From the NCBI GenBank assembly GCA_013288455.1, contig JABDBU010000037.1, forward strand, positions 1 through 6,322: 6,322 nucleotides of DNA. Reading direction: 5' to 3'. Positions within the stretch are counted from its first letter, which is position 1, and the number at the start of each line of letters is the position of its first letter. Origin of the DNA: Gammaproteobacteria bacterium. Its GTDB lineage: Bacteria > Pseudomonadota > Gammaproteobacteria > Diplorickettsiales > Diplorickettsiaceae. The notes under the pieces were generated by a model. That model saw nothing but the letters and a program-made list of their open reading frames with translations. It made no database searches and was not told the origin of the DNA. The position numbers were made by a program, and so were the translations under genes. This document shows positions 1 to 5,410 of the stretch, in pieces.

Positions 1-736
1 TGATCATCGGCAGCGAAAGCAGTTGACCCATCGTCAAGTAGCCCAAAAAGACGAAGCCAATGCCTGCATCTGGCTGACGGAAGAATTCCAGTATAAAGCG
101 GAAGACGCCATATAAAATAGCAAACCAACCGGATATAACCATACGAGGCTTCTTTCGACGAGAATAAATCCACAAAAACAAAAATAATACAACTCCCTCA
201 AAAAAAAACTCGTAGAGTTGTGAAGGGTGGCGAGAGAATTGATCAGCACGGGGAAATATCATGGCCCAAGGGACATGACTTATTCTTCCCCATAGTTCTC
301 CGTTGATAAAATTACCAATTCGTCCTGCACCGAGACCAATAGGAATCAGCGGAGCGGCAAAGTCAGAAATATCAAAAAAATTTTTACCTGTTTTTTTGGC
401 AAACAAATAAAATGCTAAAAGAACACCGAGAAATCCGCCATGAAATGACATACCGCCTTGCCAGACCATAAAAATAATCCAAGGTTTTGCCAAAAAGTTA
501 CTGAAATCGTAGAAAAGCATATAACCAATACGGCCACCCAGGATAACCCCAAGCGCCGTGTAAAACAGCAGGTCGCTGACCTGTTCTTGTGTCCATTGAC
601 TACCTGCTTTTTGAGCACGATAACTGGCTAGTAACCAAGCAACAACAAATCCAACGACATACATCAATCCATACCAGTGCACTTTGAGTGGACCTATATG
701 AAAAGCAATGGGATCGATGGAAGGGTAGGGTAGCAT
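1..736 (-). CDS. lgt: Prolipoprotein diacylglyceryl transferase Lgt (C-terminus cut by window edge)
   Basis: This inner-membrane enzyme transfers diacylglycerol from phosphatidylglycerol to the lipobox cysteine of prolipoproteins, the first step of lipoprotein maturation. The visible 245 residues align by eye along nearly the whole E. coli protein: HWYGLMY near residue 20, GGRIGY (67-72), GGMSFHGG (94-101), the Lgt signature GRIGNFINGELWGR (138-151), RHPSQLYE (169-176) and FFRQPDA (218-224). H99, R139 and R213 match E. coli H103, R143 and R239, which are functionally important. The loop between the signature and RHPSQLYE is much shorter than in E. coli. The frame is still open at base 1 in the MGQLLSLPMI region, so only the last transmembrane helix and tail should be missing. 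The ATG at 736 lies 11 bp after the upstream glycosyltransferase stop, and its Shine-Dalgarno overlaps that stop. Its substrates should include the RlpA encoded in the same cluster. Confidence 0.97.
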   Translation of the reverse strand, partial: MLPYPSIDPIAFHIGPLKVHWYGLMYVVGFVVAWLLASYRAQKAGSQWTQEQVSDLLFYTALGVILGGRIGYMLFYDFSNFLAKPWIIFMVWQGGMSFHGGFLGVLLAFYLFAKKTGKNFFDISDFAAPLIPIGLGAGRIGNFINGELWGRISHVPWAMIFPRADQFSRHPSQLYEFFFEGVVLFLFLWIYSRRKKPRMVISGWFAILYGVFRFILEFFRQPDAGIGFVFLGYLTMGQLLSLPMI

Positions 737-744
737 AGTGGTTA

Positions 745-750
745 GTCCTA
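745..750 (-). promoter_or_regulatory. Shine-Dalgarno of lgt overlapping the upstream stop codon
   Basis: On the minus strand the sequence TAGGAC lies 8-9 nt before the lgt ATG. Its TAG is also the stop codon of the preceding glycosyltransferase gene. The arrangement supports the start at 736 and suggests translational coupling between the two genes. Confidence 0.6.
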
Positions 751-2187
751 AGAAATCAATGTGTATTCTGTACTGTAACTCGCAGCGTGGCGTATCCAGC
801 TCTCGCTAACCATCATCATACCAATGATGGAGGGTAAAAAGACAACCACATAAACTAATAATAACAGGCTAGAGGGTATGCTTTCAAAGTGGCGCTTAGT
901 TTTGTTAGCACATAAATGACGTACGAAAAAAAGTAGGACAGCGAGGCCAATGAGTGCAAAAAAATAAAGGCTGGAACCCAAAAATACGTGTAGTAGGTTA
1001 TTGGCTTTGATATCGTTGCTGGGGATCAAGGTGGTAGGCAAGTTTGTGAATAACAGAAAGGTCGCTAGTAACAGCGGTAAGCTGATTGGCAAGAGTCCTT
1101 TTTTAGAAAAGTTCCATAAAATAAGAACCGGCAAACAAAGTAAGGGAAAATAATATATCCACCCTAAAGGAGAGAGTAAAAGCATGCCTAATAAAATAAT
1201 GGAAAAATCTAAATCAACCTTTTCTTGCGAATCGATAGCAGGAACAGGTCGTAGAAAATAAATGAGTAACCCTATGAGTAAAGCAGACAAAAATAGGTAA
1301 GCAAAAATAAATAGGTGGGGCACGAAAAAAAGGGGGATATTTTTTTCAGCTCCTCCAATAAAACGTAATAAAACGCCATAAAGAGAAACATTCCAGCTTG
1401 AGGCGGCCCAAACTATCTGATGACAAGCTTGATAGTAGGCATGATAAGTGTCTATACCGAAAAATGCAGCCGATAGTAACCCACAGGCTAGAATAGTTAC
1501 CACACAGAGTAAAAGCGAACGCCACTCTTGACGGATGAAAAAATAAAGTAAAAATAAACCAAAAAAAGGCTTGAAGCTAGCGGTTATTCCTAAAATAAAG
1601 GCTGCTTTCTTGCTGTTGTGAGAGCGGGCTGCGCACCATCCTAAGACCAACAAAGGTAGCAATAACAAACTGACTTGACCAAACTCTATGCTAGCAAAGC
1701 TCGGAAAGTAACCCATCAAGCCGATTAACAGCAAAAGACAGGTTTGTAGTGAACCGATAGAGCTCGGATCTAATTTTTGTTGTATTAACAGAATACCGAT
1801 CCATCCCGCTCCTATCGAAAAAAAAGTCCATAGCAAGATGGCCTTAGCGTACTTCAAATAAGCCAGTGGAAAACTGACTAAGGTGAAGAAAGGTGGGTTA
1901 AGATTGCCCGCTAAAGGGATGATGGCTTGCCGTACCGTAGTTTGGTCCGAAACAAAACCATGATCCAGCGCAGAGTTTTGTCTGTTTTTCACAAAGTATA
2001 TCGGAGAGTAGATGTTTTTTCCTTCAATGCAAAGACGTTGTGAATGATAAAATTTGCCATAGTCACTGTAAAGAATGCTGTTTTTTCCCAATGTCCTTGG
2101 ATAAATACAGCTTATGTAGACCAATCCTCCAAGAATACAGATGCCCAATAGCGACCAAAAAACACGAAAGATTTTTTGAAACATCAT
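748..2187 (-). CDS. GT87/DUF2029-type polytopic membrane glycosyltransferase
   Basis: A 479-residue, strongly hydrophobic protein, with about ten or more membrane segments by eye. It carries the pattern of the GT87 (DUF2029) GT-C family: a transmembrane helix (about 11-28); a first periplasmic loop with acidic D42 in SDYGKFYHS and EGKNIYSP (55-62); NPPF (97-100) followed by a helix; FGQVSLLLLPLLVLGW (169-184); FKPFFGLFLLYFFIR (205-219); NVSLYGVLLR (266-275, resembling the family's NQSL..G...R); and LLLSPLGWIYYF (336-347). Characterised GT87 members are polyprenyl-phosphate-mannose-dependent mannosyltransferases of actinobacteria such as PimE. In proteobacteria the donor and acceptor are mostly unknown, so I assign the fold and topology only. 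It lies between rlpA and lgt, 27 bp after rlpA and 11 bp before lgt, and is probably cotranscribed with them. Two ATG codons sit in tandem at the start (2187 and 2184); neither has a good Shine-Dalgarno. Confidence 0.85.
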   Translation of the reverse strand: MMFQKIFRVFWSLLGICILGGLVYISCIYPRTLGKNSILYSDYGKFYHSQRLCIEGKNIYSPIYFVKNRQNSALDHGFVSDQTTVRQAIIPLAGNLNPPFFTLVSFPLAYLKYAKAILLWTFFSIGAGWIGILLIQQKLDPSSIGSLQTCLLLLIGLMGYFPSFASIEFGQVSLLLLPLLVLGWCAARSHNSKKAAFILGITASFKPFFGLFLLYFFIRQEWRSLLLCVVTILACGLLSAAFFGIDTYHAYYQACHQIVWAASSWNVSLYGVLLRFIGGAEKNIPLFFVPHLFIFAYLFLSALLIGLLIYFLRPVPAIDSQEKVDLDFSIILLGMLLLSPLGWIYYFPLLCLPVLILWNFSKKGLLPISLPLLLATFLLFTNLPTTLIPSNDIKANNLLHVFLGSSLYFFALIGLAVLLFFVRHLCANKTKRHFESIPSSLLLLVYVVVFLPSIIGMMMVSESWIRHAASYSTEYTLIS

Positions 2188-2190
2188 AAT

Positions 2191-2209
2191 AAAAATCGGC
2201 AGATGCCAA
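2191..2209 (-). terminator. Weak hairpin plus T-run between rlpA and the glycosyltransferase gene
   Basis: The minus strand reads TTGGC-ATCT-GCCGA, a 5 bp stem with one G-U pair and a 4 nt loop, followed at once by TTTTT. It lies 5 nt after the rlpA stop and ends 3 nt before the glycosyltransferase ATG. The stem is short, so it is at best a leaky terminator or attenuator. It also occupies the place where a ribosome binding site would be expected. Confidence 0.3.
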
Positions 2210-2214
2210 ATTAA

Positions 2215-3066
2215 TCATTTAAACCCTTGACTAAGTCCTGCTAGTTGCAGCTGATGGCGTAGCTGCTTGGAACTTTTTACGTTGGATAGTGGCCCTACTA
2301 CAACTTGGTAGTATAGACGTTGATTGATGGGTGTTTTGGCTATCCTTACGGAGGAATGTGTCCAATTTTTAATCTGTAACGCCAATTTTTGTGCTTGGCT
2401 GCGCTGCTTGAAGATACCTAAGTGAATGTAAGGCCAATTTTGTGTGCTGCTAGTAGACTGCGAGGTTGTATTTCTCGCTATCAAACACGTTGTGCCTGGA
2501 GTAATGGCACGAATCTCAACGGGTGCTGTTCCTGTACCTGCCATACCCAATTTTTTAGCGGCGGCATAAGAAAGATCAATGAGACGGTTGTGGGAAAAAG
2601 GACCTCTATCGTTGACTTTTACGATCACTTTTTTGCCATTACGCAAATTGTGCACCTGCAAGTAAGTAGGTAACGGAAGTGTTTTATGGGCAGCAGTCAT
2701 GCCTGATACGTCGTAGGTTTCTCCATTCGAAGTGTGGAATCGATGAAATTTCATGCCATACCAAGACGCAGTTCCCCTCGCACAATAGCCTTGCGAGCTT
2801 TTCAATACGTAATAGCGACGCCCTAATACCACGTAGGATTTAGGATTGCCTCGTTTACTGAAAGGCTCTGCTTTAGGAACGGCATCAGGAATTTTATCGC
2901 AGTTTACTTTAAAACAGGGAGGAGCATCATGGCGTAGCGAGTAGCGGTGGCGTTTAGCAGTGGTGGTGCTACAGGCAGACAACATCAGCGTCAGAAAAAA
3001 AAGAAAAAATATAACTGATATCTTTAAAAATGAGTTCTTTAGCCAAGTGTTATTTTGTTTTTTCAT
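2215..3066 (-). CDS. rlpA: RlpA: septal-ring lytic transglycosylase lipoprotein (DPBB + SPOR)
   Basis: A 283-residue lipoprotein with a type II signal peptide: basic N-terminus, hydrophobic 14-29, lipobox LSAC with acylated C32. A linker of about 60 residues leads to the double-psi beta-barrel domain (about 93-188), with ASWYG (100-104), SNGETYD (113-119), TAAHKTLPLPT (124-134), VNDRGPF (151-157) and IDLSYAAAKKLG (163-174). The C-terminal SPOR domain (about 211-283) is expected to bind denuded glycan at the division site. E116, H127 and D153 have the same spacing as E120, H131 and D157 of Pseudomonas aeruginosa RlpA, of which the Glu and His are implicated in cleaving glycan strands lacking stem peptides, so an active enzyme is expected. 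The protein should sit on the inner leaflet of the outer membrane. Its start overlaps the end of mltB by 17 bp, with AAGAG 8 nt upstream inside mltB. Four extra cysteines (C51, C56, C95, C194) lie in the mature part. Confidence 0.95.
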   Translation of the reverse strand: MKKQNNTWLKNSFLKISVIFFLFFLTLMLSACSTTTAKRHRYSLRHDAPPCFKVNCDKIPDAVPKAEPFSKRGNPKSYVVLGRRYYVLKSSQGYCARGTASWYGMKFHRFHTSNGETYDVSGMTAAHKTLPLPTYLQVHNLRNGKKVIVKVNDRGPFSHNRLIDLSYAAAKKLGMAGTGTAPVEIRAITPGTTCLIARNTTSQSTSSTQNWPYIHLGIFKQRSQAQKLALQIKNWTHSSVRIAKTPINQRLYYQVVVGPLSNVKSSKQLRHQLQLAGLSQGFK

Positions 3067-4063
3067 GTAGACAGCTCTTTTTATGATGATAATGTTCGAT
3101 TAATTCGCTTAATTGACAGACAGCCATTGCATACAGAGAGCTAGAATTGTAGCGCTTGATAACTTGAAAATTAGTAAACCCTAGCCAATATTTCGTTCCG
3201 TTGTTCAGTGGCAATGCAATTACTGTGGCTTTCAGTGTAGAAGGTACAGGCTTTCTGGGATGGATAGCATATTTTTTAAATTTTTTCACTGTAAAATCTT
3301 TTAGCGAGGCAGGCAACCGTTCAAAGCCATGATCGATGGTGTGCACACCCACAATAATAGGCTCCGTTTTTACCCATCCATGAAATTTTAGGTAATGCGC
3401 AACACTGAGAATAGCATCATCAGTATTACCTATAAGGTCACTGTATCCCTTATGTGATGCATCAACGGCAAGATGTCGGTAATTACTGGGAAGAAATTGC
3501 GGCTGTCCTATAGCACCTGCGTAGGAACCCTTGATTTTTCTGAGGTCGATGGCAGGATTTTCGCGACCTAACAACAAAAGCTCTTCTAGCTCTTTTTGAA
3601 AGAATTCAGCACGTCGAGTACCGTTAAAACTCAGAGCGCTCAATGCATCTAAGACACGATATTTACCGGTTACTTCACCATAACGCGTTTCTACACCAAG
3701 GATAGCGATAATAATCGATGGAGGCACACCGTAGCATTGATTGGCAATGTTGAGTGTTTTGCTATGGGCATTCCAAAATTCTACTCCTTTTAGGGCACGT
3801 TTGTCTGTGACAAACAGTGGTCTGTAATCGGACCAAGTTAAATTTTCTGCTGGCTTGGCAAATGCTGCAAGAATGGAGTGATTGGGTCTAACGCTATCGA
3901 ACAACTTTTCCAGTTGTTGATGATTAAAGTTATATTTTTTAACCATTTTTTCAATAAAGCAGTGCACTTCTGGTTTGCTTGAATAGGCAGAACAGGCAGT
4001 GGAACAAAGAAAAATTGACAAAGCAAGCGCTTTCAAAATTAGCGGAATCTTATTCTCTTTCAT
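3050..4063 (-). CDS. mltB: Lytic murein transglycosylase B (MltB/SltB type)
   Basis: A 337-residue periplasmic enzyme that cleaves the MurNAc-GlcNAc bond to give 1,6-anhydro-MurNAc ends. It matches E. coli MltB along its length: FIEKMVKKYNF (36-46), VEFWNAH (94-100), YGVPPSIII (111-119), the catalytic signature GVETRYG (123-129) with E125 as the general acid/base (equivalent to E. coli E162), LDALSALSFNGTRRAEFF, GSYAGAIGQPQFLPSNYRHLAVD, and a C-terminal YWLGFTNFQVIKRYN-SSLYAMAV block. The N-terminus has a hydrophobic signal (about 6-23), but the residues before C24 are S-T-A, so the lipobox is not canonical. The product may be a lipoprotein with a weak lipobox or a soluble form cut by signal peptidase I near A26. 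The gene starts 12 bp after the rodA stop with a GAGGGA Shine-Dalgarno on that stop, and its end overlaps rlpA, an order common in proteobacteria. Confidence 0.95.
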   Translation of the reverse strand: MKENKIPLILKALALSIFLCSTACSAYSSKPEVHCFIEKMVKKYNFNHQQLEKLFDSVRPNHSILAAFAKPAENLTWSDYRPLFVTDKRALKGVEFWNAHSKTLNIANQCYGVPPSIIIAILGVETRYGEVTGKYRVLDALSALSFNGTRRAEFFQKELEELLLLGRENPAIDLRKIKGSYAGAIGQPQFLPSNYRHLAVDASHKGYSDLIGNTDDAILSVAHYLKFHGWVKTEPIIVGVHTIDHGFERLPASLKDFTVKKFKKYAIHPRKPVPSTLKATVIALPLNNGTKYWLGFTNFQVIKRYNSSSLYAMAVCQLSELIEHYHHKKSCLHEKTK

Positions 4064-4069
4064 CGAATT

Positions 4070-4078
4070 CTTCCCTCA
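4070..4078 (-). promoter_or_regulatory. Shine-Dalgarno of mltB on the rodA stop codon
   Basis: The minus strand reads TGAGGGAAG. The TGA ends rodA, and GAGGGA lies about 8-10 nt before the mltB ATG. It supports the mltB start at 4063 and coupling of mltB translation to rodA. Confidence 0.6.
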
Positions 4079-5191
4079 ATTACCGACAAGCTTACGATGC
4101 ATTTGTATAGACATGAGAATACCAAAACCAGCAAGCATTGTGATTAAAGAAGTTCCTCCATAGCTGATCAATGGTAATGGTACACCAACTACAGGTAGTA
4201 AACCGCTCACCATACCGATGTTTACAAAAGCAGCTGCAAAAAAACTTAAGCTTAATCCACCACCTAGCAGACGAGAAAAGGTATCTTGCGCATGGACACT
4301 GATGTAAAGACCTCGAATAGTAATCCAAAAATAAAGAGTCAGCAAAACCACGCTTCCGATTAAGCCAAATTCTTCACTGCAAACGGAAAAAATAAAATCA
4401 GTGGTATGTTCCGGTAAAAATTGTAAGTGAGATTGAGTTCCCTGTAGCCATCCTTTACCGAAAAAACCACCTGATCCGATGGCGATCTTGGATTGAATGA
4501 TATGGTAGCCAGCGGCCAAAGGATCTTTTTCTGGATTCAGAAAGGTAAAAATGCGCAGCTTTTGAAAATCATGCATAAAATGCCAACCAATGGGTGCAAT
4601 GAGTAAAGTCAACAAACCGCCTGCTGCCAGTAGCCGCCAGCTAATACCAGCGAGTAAAATGACGCTAAAACCAGCCATGGCAATCAACAATGCTGTACCT
4701 AAATCCGGCTGCTTTATCACGAGTAATGTAGGGATGATGAGAATGCCGAATGGGATAAGTAAATGCCAAAAAGAAGGAGGTAATAATTTATCATGTAGAT
4801 ACCACGCTAACATTAATGGCACCGATAATTTCATGAGCTCAGAAGGTTGAAATTGAAACAACCACAGGTTCAGCCAACGTTGTGCCCCCTTGCCCATGAC
4901 TCCTATCAGTAATACAGCAACAAGTAATAAAAAAGTACTATAAAATATCCAAGGCGCCCAAGTACGATAAATAGCTGGCGGGATTTTTGAAAATAACATC
5001 ATTATTGAAAAAGCAACGAATATTCGAAAGATTTGCTTGCTGAGCAAATCCATATTTTGATTACTTGCACTGTAGAGGATGAACAAGCCGATGGTGATAA
5101 GACTTAGTAATCCGATGAATAAAGGTTTATCAATACGAAAAAATTCTTTTAGTTTTCGCTTGATGAAATGCGGATAATTGACTGTAAACAT
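4076..5191 (-). CDS. rodA: RodA: SEDS-family peptidoglycan glycosyltransferase of the elongasome
   Basis: A 371-residue polytopic inner-membrane protein of normal family length, with about ten membrane segments. RodA polymerises lipid II into glycan strands for lateral wall growth and works with the transpeptidase PBP2 and MreBCD. Diagnostic stretches are LYSAS (39-43), GKGAQRWLNL (100-109), FQPSELMKLS (114-123, with E118 equivalent to E. coli E114), KQPDLGTALL (160-169), LNPEKDPLAAGYHIIQSKIAIGSGG (218-242), LPEHTTDFIF (259-268) with catalytic D265 (E. coli D262), and LPLISYGGTSL (339-349). The ATG at 5191 is the only possible start: upstream in frame there is no other start codon before a TAG, and the next ATG is M47. 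No Shine-Dalgarno is visible before it. It is the first gene of the minus-strand cluster, and no PBP2 gene precedes it within the window. Confidence 0.97.
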   Translation of the reverse strand: MFTVNYPHFIKRKLKEFFRIDKPLFIGLLSLITIGLFILYSASNQNMDLLSKQIFRIFVAFSIMMLFSKIPPAIYRTWAPWIFYSTFLLLVAVLLIGVMGKGAQRWLNLWLFQFQPSELMKLSVPLMLAWYLHDKLLPPSFWHLLIPFGILIIPTLLVIKQPDLGTALLIAMAGFSVILLAGISWRLLAAGGLLTLLIAPIGWHFMHDFQKLRIFTFLNPEKDPLAAGYHIIQSKIAIGSGGFFGKGWLQGTQSHLQFLPEHTTDFIFSVCSEEFGLIGSVVLLTLYFWITIRGLYISVHAQDTFSRLLGGGLSLSFFAAAFVNIGMVSGLLPVVGVPLPLISYGGTSLITMLAGFGILMSIQMHRKLVGN

Positions 5192-5229
5192 GAATGGTAT
5201 ATATAACGATAACGGAAACTGAGTATTTA

Positions 5230-5249
5230 ACTATAGGACAGGCTGGCAA
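5230..5249 (-). promoter_or_regulatory. Possible promoter elements for the rodA cluster
   Basis: On the minus strand TATAGT (5235-5230, five of six matches to the -10 box) would place the transcript start about 30 nt before the rodA ATG. TTGCCA (5249-5244, five of six matches to -35) lies only 8 nt before it, so the two cannot pair as one sigma-70 promoter. With TTGCCA, the correctly spaced -10 is the weaker AATACT. This is a region to test rather than a defined promoter. Confidence 0.25.
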
Positions 5250-5271
5250 TAAATACCTAGTTTTTGTGAAC

Positions 5272-5319
5272 TTGTCGCCAGACTATCGTATCACGTAGAC
5301 CTGACTAGCGGCGCGACAA
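5272..5319. repeat. Inverted repeat with 7 bp arms in the divergent intergenic region
   Basis: TTGTCGC (5272-5278) and GCGACAA (5313-5319) are perfect reverse complements separated by 34 bp. The spacer contains a small imperfect palindrome, CTA-t-CGT-atc-ACG-TAG (5283-5298). With no T-run it is not a terminator. It could be a pair of half-sites for a looping regulator, a leader structure, or chance. Confidence 0.35.
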
Positions 5320-5350
5320 AAATCGTTTTTATTAGGTAATTTTAGTTTCG

Positions 5351-5378
5351 TTGCGTGATCGCTGATTCAATGTACAAT
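5351..5378 (+). promoter_or_regulatory. Possible weak promoter for the L,D-transpeptidase gene
   Basis: TACAAT (5373-5378) matches the -10 consensus at five of six positions. TTGCGT (5351-5356) is a poor -35 match (TTG only) with 16 bp spacing. A start near 5385 would give a leader of about 25 nt and would fall inside the inverted repeat at 5377-5407. Confidence 0.3.
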
Positions 5379-5407
5379 ACGGATACTTTCCATAGTATCG
5401 GTCGTAT
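5377..5407. repeat. Two-part inverted repeat directly before the L,D-transpeptidase start codon
   Basis: ATACG-GATACT (5377-5387), loop TTCCAT (5388-5393), AGTATC (5394-5399), a 3 nt bulge GGT, then CGTAT (5403-5407). The inner 6 bp and outer 5 bp arms are both perfect, so 11 pairs can form. It ends 3 nt before the ATG at 5411 and overlaps the putative -10 box at its left edge. No T-run follows, so it is not a terminator. As DNA it would fit an operator over the transcript start. As RNA from a promoter further upstream it would cover the ribosome binding site, where no Shine-Dalgarno is visible. Confidence 0.5.
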
Positions 5408-5410
5408 TTT

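Noticed and set aside
34..618. Two short minus-strand open frames (34-249 and 415-618)
   Set aside because: They lie in another frame of lgt, whose own frame is continuous and matches the family throughout; they are shadows.
2422..2673. Plus-strand open frame of 83 codons inside rlpA
   Set aside because: It runs antisense to the conserved DPBB domain, has no recognisable protein features and is explained by codon bias of the real gene.
3050..3066. The mltB-rlpA overlap as a possible frameshift or fusion
   Set aside because: Both proteins are complete, with MltB ending after its conserved C-terminal block and RlpA having its own lipoprotein signal, so this is an ordinary operon overlap.
3838..4328. 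Minus-strand open frames at 3838-4026 and 4092-4328
   Set aside because: Alternative frames of mltB and rodA respectively; no start context or family resemblance.
4590..4850. Plus-strand open frame of 86 codons inside rodA
   Set aside because: Antisense to conserved SEDS sequence and low-complexity in character; no independent support.
5192..5410. A small RNA or tRNA in the divergent intergenic region
   Set aside because: No cloverleaf, no terminator and no strong promoter could be found; only the inverted repeats are supported.
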